This document shows positions 1 to 8,456 of a stretch of 64,000 nucleotides of DNA, in pieces. The translations under genes were made by a program, and so were the position numbers. The stretch spans positions 1 through 64,000 of the forward strand of contig UQGS01000002.1 in assembly GCA_900540685.1 (NCBI GenBank). Direction: 5' to 3'. The notes beneath the pieces are model-generated. The model saw nothing but the letters and a program-made list of their open reading frames with translations. It was not told the DNA's origin and searched no databases. The DNA is from an uncultured Catenibacterium sp. Its GTDB lineage: Bacteria; Bacillota_I; Bacilli_A; Erysipelotrichales; Coprobacillaceae. Each line of letters opens with the position of its first letter. The first letter of the stretch is position 1.

Positions 1-36
1 ACATTAACTATATTATCACATACTCTTCAATTTTAA

Positions 37-73
37 AAGAAAAGACTGTTAACATCGAGTTTGTCAACAGTCT
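37..73 (-). terminator. Intrinsic terminator after tyrA
   Basis: Read on the minus strand, a 12-bp stem (arms 62-73 and 43-54, one G-U pair, loop of 7) is followed by a T-rich tract. It lies just past the tyrA stop and closes the pncB-tyrA unit. Confidence 0.8.
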
Positions 74-84
74 GAAGAACATTC

Positions 85-909
85 TTACAAATGTTCTCTT
101 CTTTTTGTAGATTTTCTAAATGCAGCCTTTAAAGTCTCATCATCATTATCACGAATCGCATTCTTTATAAGGTCTAGCTGTTCTTCAAAACGTTCAATAG
201 ACGCAAGAAGATACTGTTTATTATTCATGAATAATTCATCCCATAAGTCTTCATTGATATTCGCAATACGTGTGAGGTCTCTAAATGAGTCACCAATATA
301 CTTTCCTGTCTCATATTTCTGATCATCACTATTCATAAGTGATACAGCAAGACAATGTGGTAATTGAGATGTAAATGAGATGATTTCATCATGTGCTTCA
401 GGTGACATGATCTTAACTGAACGGAAACCTAACTGCTTAGAGAATTCCTGTACAAAATCTATAGTTGATTTCTTATTATCATCATGATAGACAATAATGA
501 AGTTTGCATTCTCAAATACCTGTTTAGAGGCATATTGATACCCCTTCTTTTCTCTACCTGCCATTGGGTGAATAGAAATATATTCTACATCTTCTGGAAT
601 AATAGAAAGTGCTTCTCTTAAGAAATAAGATTTGATTCCTACTGCATCTGTGACAATACTTCCTGGTTTAAATTGATTATTCTTAATAAAGTCTAAGACA
701 AGACTTGGGTAAAGACAGATGATTGTGAGATCTGTTTCAGGGATAATATCTTTCCCATCTAGGTATCCTTCGATGATGCACCCTTCTTCTTTAGCCATAT
801 CTAAAGTCTGCTGGTTTGTATCAATACCATAGACTTCATAACCCTGTCCTTTAAGTGCCTTGACAAAGCTGCCGCCAATAACACCTAAGCCTACTACTGT
901 AATTTTCAT
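85..909 (-). CDS. tyrA: Prephenate dehydrogenase
   Basis: Cytoplasmic NAD(P)-dependent enzyme that converts prephenate to 4-hydroxyphenylpyruvate in tyrosine synthesis. The N-terminus has the Rossmann dinucleotide motif GLGVIGGS (residues 7-14), and the central part carries SIHPMAGREKKGY, typical of the prephenate dehydrogenase fold. At 274 residues it has no C-terminal ACT domain, unlike the longer Bacillus enzyme, so allosteric tyrosine feedback through ACT is not expected. The start codon overlaps the stop of the upstream pncB in an ATGA arrangement, which suggests translational coupling. A strong terminator follows. Confidence 0.93.
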   Translation of the reverse strand: MKITVVGLGVIGGSFVKALKGQGYEVYGIDTNQQTLDMAKEEGCIIEGYLDGKDIIPETDLTIICLYPSLVLDFIKNNQFKPGSIVTDAVGIKSYFLREALSIIPEDVEYISIHPMAGREKKGYQYASKQVFENANFIIVYHDDNKKSTIDFVQEFSKQLGFRSVKIMSPEAHDEIISFTSQLPHCLAVSLMNSDDQKYETGKYIGDSFRDLTRIANINEDLWDELFMNNKQYLLASIERFEEQLDLIKNAIRDNDDETLKAAFRKSTKRREHL

Positions 910-2369
910 CCGCGTTTTTCCTCAAGCATCTTCAATTTATAATCAATGAGTTTTTCAGAAAGGTCTACATAATAAGTATGTGGGTATTCTAAACGGAATA
1001 TTTCATCCCATAATAATGTGCCCTGCTTCTTGACATTTTCTCTGATTTCTTCAAGTGTCTTTTCTTCATATACACATTCACCATCCACAAAGATAGGTTT
1101 CTGTAATTCAAAGAATGTATATGTACCACCTATAAGTGTCTTATTCTTCCATTTATCATATTGAGAGTAAATAGTAAGATTCTTTTCTGGATCAATTGTT
1201 TCATCCGCAAACATCACAATATCCGCAATGGCTTTATTTGTTTCATTTTCTATTAAACGATAAACCTTCTTATAGCCTGGGTTAGTGATTTTTTCTTTAT
1301 TTTCTGAAATCTTGATTTTAGGAATGATGTGACCATCCTTTTCCATAGCTGCCATCTTATAGACACCACCAAATACTGGTGAAGACTTAGATGTAATCAT
1401 ATTTTCCCCTACACCAAATGAATCAATACGGGCACCCTGTTCAAGTACAGAACGGATTAAATATTCATCCAAAGAGTTAGAAATAGAAATCTTTGTATCA
1501 GTTAATCCAGCGACATCAAGCATCATTCTTGCTTTCTTAGTAAGATATGCAATATCTCCTGAATCAATACGAATACCAGCTAATGTTTTACCCATTGGCT
1601 GTAATACTTCTTCTGCGACTCTAATCGCATTTGGAATACCGCTCTTTAATGTATCATATGTATCTACTAAGAGAATACATGAATCTGGATAAATTTCAGC
1701 ATAAGCTTTAAATGCGTCATATTCGCTGTCAAATGACTGAACGAAAGAATGTGCCATTGTACCAAGTACTGGAATGCCAAAAGCTTTTCCTGCAGATACT
1801 GTGGCAGTGCCTGCTGCTCCGCCGATATAAGCTGCTCTTGCCCCATATGTTGCACCATCATAACCCTGAGCTCTTCTTGCCCCAAATTCCATAACAGGAC
1901 GACCCTTAGCCTCCTGTACGATTCTATGTGTTTTAGTCGCAATCAATGACTGATGGTTGATTGTGACTAAAAGGAATGTTTCAAGTAACTGTGCTTCAAT
2001 CAGTTTTCCTTTGACAGTCACTAATGGTTCATAAGGGAATACAGGCGTTCCTTCAGGGACAGCCCAGATTGTACCATCAAACTTGAAATCAGCTAAATAA
2101 GATAAGAATTCTTCATCAAACATATTAAGTGTACGTAAATAGTCAATATCACCCTTTGAGAAGTGCATATCTTTAATTGCTTCAATCAGCTGCTGTAACC
2201 CTGCCATAATGACATAACCACCATTATCAGGATTCTTTCGATAGAACATATCAAAATACGCAATTTCATCCTTCTTTCCCTGTTTAAAATAATCATATGA
2301 CATTGTTAATTCATAAAAGTCCATGACAAGAGTTATATTTCTTGCTTCACTTACTGTTGTATTTCCCAT
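906..2369 (-). CDS. pncB: Nicotinate phosphoribosyltransferase
   Basis: NAD salvage enzyme joining nicotinate and PRPP to nicotinate mononucleotide. The 487-residue length and motifs such as MEFGARRAQGYDGA (about 160-173) and the RIDSGDI segment (about 267-273) fit the long bacterial NAPRTase family. A good Shine-Dalgarno (AGGAG, 6 nt from the ATG) supports the start. It is first in a two-gene unit with tyrA; the two share only a demand for NAD, so the pairing may be merely transcriptional. A plausible promoter (TTTACT, 16 nt, TATGAT) lies in the gap upstream. Confidence 0.95.
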   Translation of the reverse strand: MGNTTVSEARNITLVMDFYELTMSYDYFKQGKKDEIAYFDMFYRKNPDNGGYVIMAGLQQLIEAIKDMHFSKGDIDYLRTLNMFDEEFLSYLADFKFDGTIWAVPEGTPVFPYEPLVTVKGKLIEAQLLETFLLVTINHQSLIATKTHRIVQEAKGRPVMEFGARRAQGYDGATYGARAAYIGGAAGTATVSAGKAFGIPVLGTMAHSFVQSFDSEYDAFKAYAEIYPDSCILLVDTYDTLKSGIPNAIRVAEEVLQPMGKTLAGIRIDSGDIAYLTKKARMMLDVAGLTDTKISISNSLDEYLIRSVLEQGARIDSFGVGENMITSKSSPVFGGVYKMAAMEKDGHIIPKIKISENKEKITNPGYKKVYRLIENETNKAIADIVMFADETIDPEKNLTIYSQYDKWKNKTLIGGTYTFFELQKPIFVDGECVYEEKTLEEIRENVKKQGTLLWDEIFRLEYPHTYYVDLSEKLIDYKLKMLEEKRG

Positions 2370-2456
2370 ATTATAATCTCCTAACTTGTTTGTTTTTTAT
2401 CATACTATCATTATGCCAAAAGTAAAGTGATTTGTCTTAATTAAAAAAATTACATA

Positions 2457-2485
2457 TAAGAAAAAGAAGACTATGAAGCCTTCTT
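2457..2485 (-). terminator. Terminator overlapping the rnc stop codon
   Basis: On the minus strand an 8-bp stem (arms 2478-2485 and 2464-2471, one G-U pair, 6-nt loop) is followed by a T-run. The hairpin includes the last codons and stop of rnc and would end the recG-plsX-rnc transcript. Confidence 0.6.
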
Positions 2486-3163
2486 TGCCATTTTCATTAA
2501 TGCATCTTTTGCAGCATGCTGTTCTGCACGCTTTTTACTTGTTCCCTTACCAGTACCTAAAATCATATCATCTAAGATGACTTCAATCACAAATTCAGGT
2601 GCATTGGCTGGTCCTGTTGAACTCTTAACATGATAACTGACTGTCTTACGATCATCAGACTGTACAAGTTCCTGTAATTTAGTCTTATAGTCAGTAATAT
2701 CATCAAATTCATTTACTTCATTGACATGCTTGAAGATTGTCTTTTCAAGAATGCGAATCACCTGTTCTTTACCACAATCTAGATAAAGTGCACCAATAAA
2801 TGATTCATAAATATTTGCTAGAACACTTTCACGATGACGTCCACCGCTCTTTTCTTCACCAACACCTAAGTAAAGAAGTTCACCTAAATGAAGTTCTTCA
2901 GAAAAACGTGCTAAAGATTCTTCTCTTACAAGTTTAGAACGAAGCTGTGTGAGCTGTCCTTCTTTATATTCTGGATGTAATGCGAAAATAAATTCTGATA
3001 CAAATAGCTGTAAAACAGCATCTCCCATGAATTCTAGTCTTTCATAATCAGGAATATGTGCACTTGATTCATTCGCATAAGATGAATGAGTAAATGCTTC
3101 CTTATAAAGACCAATACGTTTAAAAGGAATGTTTTCTTTCTGTAAGAAATCTAATATTTTCAT
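2471..3163 (-). CDS. rnc: Ribonuclease III
   Basis: Double-strand-specific endoribonuclease for rRNA and mRNA processing. The family signature ERLEFMGDAVL (about 42-52) carries the catalytic acidic residues, and a double-stranded RNA binding domain follows at about 155-228 (KTKLQELVQ to AAKDALMKMA). Its 230 residues are normal for the family. Its start overlaps the plsX stop by one base (TAATG), so the two are translationally coupled. This plsX-rnc order is common in Firmicutes, although acpP, which often sits between them, is absent here. Confidence 0.96.
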   Translation of the reverse strand: MKILDFLQKENIPFKRIGLYKEAFTHSSYANESSAHIPDYERLEFMGDAVLQLFVSEFIFALHPEYKEGQLTQLRSKLVREESLARFSEELHLGELLYLGVGEEKSGGRHRESVLANIYESFIGALYLDCGKEQVIRILEKTIFKHVNEVNEFDDITDYKTKLQELVQSDDRKTVSYHVKSSTGPANAPEFVIEVILDDMILGTGKGTSKKRAEQHAAKDALMKMAKKAS

Positions 3164-4137
3164 TATTGAAGTCCTTCTTTCATACGACCTACAACATCTA
3201 AGTCTACCATTCTATATACTAATTCCATTGCATTATAAACTGCCTTAGCATCTGAGCCACCATGTGCTTTTACGATTGCTTTTTCAAAGCCCATAAATAA
3301 AGCACCACCAACTGATTTATAATCAAAGCGTTCTTTTAAGGCATATAATTGAGGCTTCGCAAATAAGGCACCAATCTTACCTCTTAATGTCGCAAATAAA
3401 GATTCTTTCATTGCCTTCATCAATAAGATAGCTGCACCTTCTGATGTTTTTAATGCGATATTACCGCTAAATCCATCTGTTACAACAACATCAGTATCAC
3501 CTGATAATAACTCTCTACCTTCTATATTACCTGTGAAGTTGATCTTATTACAGTCTTTTAATAGTTTATAAGCTTCCTGATGCATTTCATCACCCTTATG
3601 ATCTTCTGCACCAATATTAAGTAAAGCCACCTTAGGATCCTTCTTATCTAATACAAGTTTACTATATAAAGAACCCATAACCGCAAATTCCTGAAGTTGT
3701 TCTGCCGTATTAGTCGCATTGGCGCCAACATCCATCAAGCATGTACTATTACCGCTATATGTAGGAAGAGTTGCCATTAAGCATGATTTTTCTACGCCTT
3801 CAATACGCTTTACAAACAACATTGAAGCCGTATAAAAAGCACCTGTAGAACCACATGAGACAACACCATCTACTTCATCCTTACGTGCCATCATTAAAGC
3901 CTTCACCATTGAAGATTCTTTCTTTCTTCTTACCCCTAATACACTATCAGTCATTAATACAACATCACGTGCATCTACAATATGAATAGAATCAATAGAT
4001 TCTAAAGCTGTTAATTCTTCTTTTTTACCTGTCACAAATAATTCAACATCTGGATGCTTTTCTGCAAACTTCTTGCAGGCTTCCACAACAGGTGCACTAC
4101 CTAAATCTCCGCTCATCGCATCGATTGCTAATTTCAT
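3163..4137 (-). CDS. plsX: Phosphate acyltransferase PlsX
   Basis: Converts acyl-ACP and phosphate to acyl-phosphate, the donor for PlsY in phospholipid synthesis; peripheral membrane enzyme. The N-terminal AIDAMSGDLGSAPVV and the central DVGAN segment are typical. I place the start at the ATG at 4137: a GTG three codons upstream lies inside the Shine-Dalgarno GAGGTGA (4143-4149), which is spaced 5 nt from the chosen ATG. It is the middle gene of recG-plsX-rnc. Confidence 0.95.
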   Translation of the reverse strand: MKLAIDAMSGDLGSAPVVEACKKFAEKHPDVELFVTGKKEELTALESIDSIHIVDARDVVLMTDSVLGVRRKKESSMVKALMMARKDEVDGVVSCGSTGAFYTASMLFVKRIEGVEKSCLMATLPTYSGNSTCLMDVGANATNTAEQLQEFAVMGSLYSKLVLDKKDPKVALLNIGAEDHKGDEMHQEAYKLLKDCNKINFTGNIEGRELLSGDTDVVVTDGFSGNIALKTSEGAAILLMKAMKESLFATLRGKIGALFAKPQLYALKERFDYKSVGGALFMGFEKAIVKAHGGSDAKAVYNAMELVYRMVDLDVVGRMKEGLQ

Positions 4138-4170
4138 AAAAATCACCTCGTCAGTTACATAATAGCATAA

Positions 4171-6171
4171 CTAATCAATATATTCATTCCCTTTTTTTAT
4201 CTTTTTCTTGATCATCTCAATATAGTTTTCATATTCCCCATACTTATAATAATCATGAATCATCTTAACTGCATATCTTCTCGTTTCTTCTAGAATATTC
4301 ATATCCTTAAAAATATCACCCATCATAAAAGCTGGAAGACCACTCTGTTTATCACCTAATAGTTCTCCTGGTCCTCTTGTTTTTAAATCATATTGTGATA
4401 TTTCAAACCCATCATCATGTTCTTCTAGATAGTGTAGTCTCTCTTTTGCTGGTTCATCCTGTGCTTCAGATAGCAGAAAACAATACCCCTGCTGATCTCC
4501 TCTTCCAATACGACCACGTAACTGATGAATAGAAGATAAGCCAAATCTTTCTGCATTATAAATAACCATCATATTCGCATTGGGTACATCAACCCCTACT
4601 TCTACCACTGTCGTAGAGACAAGAATCTGTATTTTATTGCCTTTAAAATCCTGCATCACTGCATTTTTTTCTTCATCCTTTAAAGAGCCATGAAGAAGTC
4701 CTGTTTGATAATGTCCTTTAAAATAAGAAGACATCGCCTCATAAATAGTGAGAGCACTTTTTAAAGGAAGATCTTCGTTGTCTTCAATCAAAGGACAGAT
4801 CACATAACATTGTCCACCCTGTGATAAATAACTCTTTAATTGTTTTAAGAAAGGTTTCATGGAACTACCTTCAAAATATTTTGTTAAGATAGGCTTTCTA
4901 CCTTCAGGTCTTGTTTCTATACTTGAGACATCCATATCTCCATACAAGCTCATTGCAAGAGTTCTTGGTATAGGAGTCGCACTCATGACAAGGAAGTCAA
5001 CACCTTCACCTTTTTGTTTCAAAGCTTTTCTTTGTTTTACTCCAAAACGATGCTGTTCATCTGTGACCACAAATCCTAGTTTCTTATAATGAACACTTTC
5101 CTGAAATAAAGCATGTGTCCCAATGACTAGATCAATGGCACCACTCTCTAATCCTTCATAGATTTCTTTCTTTTCTTTTAAAGTGAGTGATCCTGTGAGT
5201 AACGCGATAGTCATATCATATGCTTCAAATGTCTTTTTTAGTTTACTATAGTGTTGCGTTGCGAGCACTTCAGTCGGTGCCATCAAAGCACCCTGATAAC
5301 CACTTAAATAGTTTGCATATAACCCTATGGCTGCCACAATTGTCTTACCGCTTCCTACATCTCCCTGTAAGAAACGATACATGATTGTTGGATTATGTAG
5401 ATCTAATAATATTTCTTTTGCACTCTGTTTCTGATCTTTAGTTAGTTTAAAGGGAAGCGTATGGATAAAAGCATTGACTTCATCTAAAGAAAAATCCTTT
5501 GCATAGCCTACTTCCTGTTCTCTTTGCATCCTGCGATAAGAAAGAGCCAGTTCAAAATTTAAAAATTCTTCATACTTAAGAGTTTTAATACCCTTTTGAA
5601 GCTGTTCATGGTTCATTGGAAAATGAACCGCATAGAGTGCTTCTTTCTTGCTCATAAGATCAACTGTTTCTCTTATTTCTACAGGAAGCCCATCTTCTAT
5701 TGGAATATTCATCCCTAATACCTTTTTAACATATTGTGAAAAAGCATGACTTGTGAGACCATCCTTTAATGAATAGACAGGTGTAATACCTGATAATTGG
5801 TCAAGACTCTTCAATAATATATTAGAGGCAGTGAAACGATTCCCTTCTACTTTACCTTGTAACGTAACGATACGATTAAGTGTGAGATGAGGGCGAAGAA
5901 AATGTCGATTAAAGATTGTGACTGTATAGTCATTGCCTTTAATAGTTACATTGAATGTCATACGGGAAAAACGTCCTTTATAGAATACTTTAGGACTACT
6001 TATGATAACTCCCTCCACGCAACATTTATCTTCTACCGGAGGCCATATCTCACTCACTTCATCATATTTATAAGGATAATGATAAATAATATCTTCTAAT
6101 GTATAAATAGAGGAAGCATGTAATAAATCTATTCTATTTTGGCTTGTTGTTACTTTCTTTAATTCTTCCAT
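4171..6171 (-). CDS. recG: ATP-dependent DNA helicase RecG
   Basis: Branch-migration helicase that reverses stalled forks and processes Holliday junctions. There is an N-terminal wedge/OB region (about 50-150), then a superfamily 2 helicase core with Walker A GDVGSGKT (about 275), the Walker B variant DEQH followed by RFGVKQR, a motif III SATPIPRT and a late QLRGRIGRG. The length of 666 residues is slightly short but complete. It is the first gene of a unit with plsX and rnc, and diverges from the HAD gene at 6245. Confidence 0.96.
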   Translation of the reverse strand: MEELKKVTTSQNRIDLLHASSIYTLEDIIYHYPYKYDEVSEIWPPVEDKCCVEGVIISSPKVFYKGRFSRMTFNVTIKGNDYTVTIFNRHFLRPHLTLNRIVTLQGKVEGNRFTASNILLKSLDQLSGITPVYSLKDGLTSHAFSQYVKKVLGMNIPIEDGLPVEIRETVDLMSKKEALYAVHFPMNHEQLQKGIKTLKYEEFLNFELALSYRRMQREQEVGYAKDFSLDEVNAFIHTLPFKLTKDQKQSAKEILLDLHNPTIMYRFLQGDVGSGKTIVAAIGLYANYLSGYQGALMAPTEVLATQHYSKLKKTFEAYDMTIALLTGSLTLKEKKEIYEGLESGAIDLVIGTHALFQESVHYKKLGFVVTDEQHRFGVKQRKALKQKGEGVDFLVMSATPIPRTLAMSLYGDMDVSSIETRPEGRKPILTKYFEGSSMKPFLKQLKSYLSQGGQCYVICPLIEDNEDLPLKSALTIYEAMSSYFKGHYQTGLLHGSLKDEEKNAVMQDFKGNKIQILVSTTVVEVGVDVPNANMMVIYNAERFGLSSIHQLRGRIGRGDQQGYCFLLSEAQDEPAKERLHYLEEHDDGFEISQYDLKTRGPGELLGDKQSGLPAFMMGDIFKDMNILEETRRYAVKMIHDYYKYGEYENYIEMIKKKIKKGNEYID

Positions 6172-6244
6172 AATATCACCACTTCTTTGATTAACATATA
6201 CATTTTATTTAGTATATCATATAATAGTTGAAAGGAGAAAAAAC

Positions 6245-6838
6245 ATGGAAAATATTGTATTTGATTTAGGACGCGTTCTTTTAGACTATCAGCCTTTAGC
6301 TTGGCTGAAAAAGAAGAACTATACGCATTATAATGAATTATTTGAAATCATCTTCCAGAATCCTTTATGGGTTAAACTTGATGAAGGGACAATTACTAGA
6401 GAAGAGTTTACAGAAAAACTGATCGACGAATATCCTGAACTTGCATTGGATATAGAGGAAATCATGGAAGAATGGATTGAACTGCTTCTTCCAATTGAAA
6501 ATAATATAAAGTTACTCTCTCTATTAAAAGAGAACGGTTATCACCTCTATATTATTTCTAATTTCCATCTAGATGCCTATAATCGCTTCTTAAAGAAGCA
6601 GGATTGGTTTACTATATTTGATGGAACCATTATTAGTGCCAAAGAAAAGCTGATCAAGCCTGATTTAAAAATCTATGAATTATTATTAGAACGTTATAAT
6701 CTAAATGCAGATGAATGTCTATTTATCGATGATTCACTCAATAATATTAATGCATGTAAGGAAATAGGCATGGATGGTATTCATCTACCTGACAATTCAA
6801 AACTAGAAGAAGAATTAAGAAAACATCATATCATATAA
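6245..6838 (+). CDS. HAD-family hydrolase, subfamily IA
   Basis: A 197-residue haloacid-dehalogenase-type phosphatase of unknown substrate. The nucleophile motif FDLGRVLLD is at residues 6-14, the motif II serine lies in YIISNF (about 97-102), the motif III lysine is in KPDLKIYE and the motif IV acidic pair is in CLFIDDSLNN. The helical cap is inserted between motifs I and II. Start supported by AAAGGAG upstream. The closest described relatives are small sugar-phosphate or nucleotide phosphatases; I cannot choose between them. Confidence 0.85.
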   Translation: MENIVFDLGRVLLDYQPLAWLKKKNYTHYNELFEIIFQNPLWVKLDEGTITREEFTEKLIDEYPELALDIEEIMEEWIELLLPIENNIKLLSLLKENGYHLYIISNFHLDAYNRFLKKQDWFTIFDGTIISAKEKLIKPDLKIYELLLERYNLNADECLFIDDSLNNINACKEIGMDGIHLPDNSKLEEELRKHHII

Positions 6839-6840
6839 AA

Positions 6841-6867
6841 AGAAACGAGCACGCGCTCGTTTCTTTT
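6841..6867. terminator. Bidirectional terminator
   Basis: A perfect 10-bp stem (6841-6850 with 6855-6864, loop ACGC) is flanked by A-tracts on the left and T-tracts on the right, and sits between converging genes. It can serve both the HAD gene and the aldolase operon. Confidence 0.9.
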
Positions 6868-6869
6868 GA

Positions 6870-7550
6870 TTACATATCACAAAGACCTTTGTCTTCTCCG
6901 TATACTGAATACCAATCATTATTGAAATCAGTCACAGCTTTAGAAATACTTGGATTTTCAAAGATAGCCTTTAATACACTCACTGGTGCAGTCACTGCCT
7001 GACTACCTGCATTAAATGCATCTCTTACCTGCTGTACACCCTTGAAGCTTGCTGCAAGAATCTTGCAGTCATAACCATCTTCTACAATTCTATTAGATAA
7101 ATGAGCCATTAATTCAAAAGGATCATTTCCTAAGTTTCCAATTCTATTTGTATAAGGCGCAATATAATCAGCACCTGCAGCCAAAGCCATATAAGCCTGC
7201 ATCAAATCATAAACAGCTGTTGCAGTCACATTTTTTCCTTCAGCCTTTAAGATTTTCATTGCCTTAACACCTTCATAAGTAGTAGGGACCTTTACATATA
7301 CCTTGTCATCTACTTCTTCAAAGATCTTATGTGCTTCTTTCACGATTTCATCTGCTTCTGTCGCAATAACCTGAATATGTAAAGAACGTTCATCACCAAT
7401 GATTTTTCTGATTTCTCTCATATGTCCAAAGAAATCCTTTGGGCTTGTCTTCTTTACAATACTTGGGTTACTAGTGACACCTACGATTGGTAAGTGGTCC
7501 ACTGCATCTCTAATTTCTTCTAAATCTACAGTATCAATAATAAATTCCAT
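6870..7550 (-). CDS. Transaldolase-like aldolase (fructose-6-phosphate aldolase family)
   Basis: A 226-residue class I aldolase of the short transaldolase/FSA family. The family opening IIDTVDLEEI, GVTSNPSIV (about 24-32) and the Schiff-base lysine segment YVKVPTT (about 85) are present. It is the last gene of a unit starting with a glycyl radical enzyme and its activase. E. coli FSA cleaves fructose 6-phosphate and prefers hydroxyacetone as donor, so a 1-deoxy-ketose phosphate made by the radical enzyme is a reasonable but unproven substrate. Plain transaldolase cannot be excluded. Confidence 0.88.
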   Translation of the reverse strand: MEFIIDTVDLEEIRDAVDHLPIVGVTSNPSIVKKTSPKDFFGHMREIRKIIGDERSLHIQVIATEADEIVKEAHKIFEEVDDKVYVKVPTTYEGVKAMKILKAEGKNVTATAVYDLMQAYMALAAGADYIAPYTNRIGNLGNDPFELMAHLSNRIVEDGYDCKILAASFKGVQQVRDAFNAGSQAVTAPVSVLKAIFENPSISKAVTDFNNDWYSVYGEDKGLCDM

Positions 7551-7553
7551 TTT

Positions 7554-8456
7554 TTAATCTCCTTTGATTATATTTTTTATTCCACTATCAGATATAATTT
7601 GATAGTAATGGCTTAATTCTTCCTGGCTATAGGCCAAAACGTCCTCTTTGACACCATATTCAAATTCAGTTAAATCATATTTTGCAGATGCAAGAGGATT
7701 ATAATTCAATAATTCATAACGTACTTCTGGATATAAACTATAAAGATAAGAGGCAATATTCTTAATATTGTCATCATCTGCCGTAAATCCTGGAATAAGT
7801 GGTGTTCTTACAATAACTTTACCTTTATGTTCACTTGTAAGTAAATAAGCTAAATTTTCTTTAATAATTGTATTTGATACACCGGTTGCTTCAATATGCG
7901 CTTTGTCATCTTCTATCTTTAAATCACAATAGATCTGATCAAGATAAGGTGCTGCCTCTTTCACTAAATCTAGTGATGTATAAAGAGAAGTTTCTATGGC
8001 TGTATGTACTTTTGGATGGAGTTCCTTTAGTAATTGTATCAGTTTTTCCTGCTGCATAAAAGGTTCTCCGCCAGAAACTGTCACACCTCCGCCATATTTA
8101 AAGAAAACTTCATCTTCCATCACCTTATCAACAAGTTCTTCCAAGCTATAATAAGAGCTATCGTACTGGATGGCATCTGTAGGACAATACTTAAAGATTT
8201 CATCCAAGTCATCTTCTATAAATACAGGTCTATCTTGATAGACTATTTTACCTGATCCATGCTTCTCACAGTTTCTACAATGCATGCATTTGTTTTCTAA
8301 ATAAATAGGCTTTCTTTGTGGTAAGAGTCCTTCAGGATTCTGACACCACTTGCATCTTAAAGGACATCCTTTAAAGAATATTGTCGTACGCAATCCTTCA
8401 CCATCATGTACCGCAAATCTTTTGATATCAAATACAAGATATTTAGATGTTGTCAT
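7554..8456 (-). CDS. Glycyl radical enzyme activase (radical SAM)
   Basis: Radical SAM protein that abstracts a hydrogen from the glycine of its partner radical enzyme. The SAM cluster motif CPLRCKWC sits near residue 30. Insert cysteines are CMHCRNC followed by a lone YCP about 30 residues later, enough ligands for one auxiliary 4Fe-4S cluster rather than the two seen in many activases. I start it at the ATG at 8456 (MTTSKYLVFDIKRF), which aligns with the usual N-terminus; an in-frame start up to 8498 is possible. It overlaps the 3' end of the radical enzyme by 14 nt. Confidence 0.92.
   Translation of the reverse strand: MTTSKYLVFDIKRFAVHDGEGLRTTIFFKGCPLRCKWCQNPEGLLPQRKPIYLENKCMHCRNCEKHGSGKIVYQDRPVFIEDDLDEIFKYCPTDAIQYDSSYYSLEELVDKVMEDEVFFKYGGGVTVSGGEPFMQQEKLIQLLKELHPKVHTAIETSLYTSLDLVKEAAPYLDQIYCDLKIEDDKAHIEATGVSNTIIKENLAYLLTSEHKGKVIVRTPLIPGFTADDDNIKNIASYLYSLYPEVRYELLNYNPLASAKYDLTEFEYGVKEDVLAYSQEELSHYYQIISDSGIKNIIKGD

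Noticed and set aside
1749..1949. Plus-strand open frames opposite pncB
   Set aside because: They lie wholly inside a well-supported gene on the other strand and have no family features or ribosome sites.
2370..2470. NAD-related riboswitch before pncB
   Set aside because: The leader is short and AT-rich with an ordinary promoter; no conserved aptamer pairing could be drawn.
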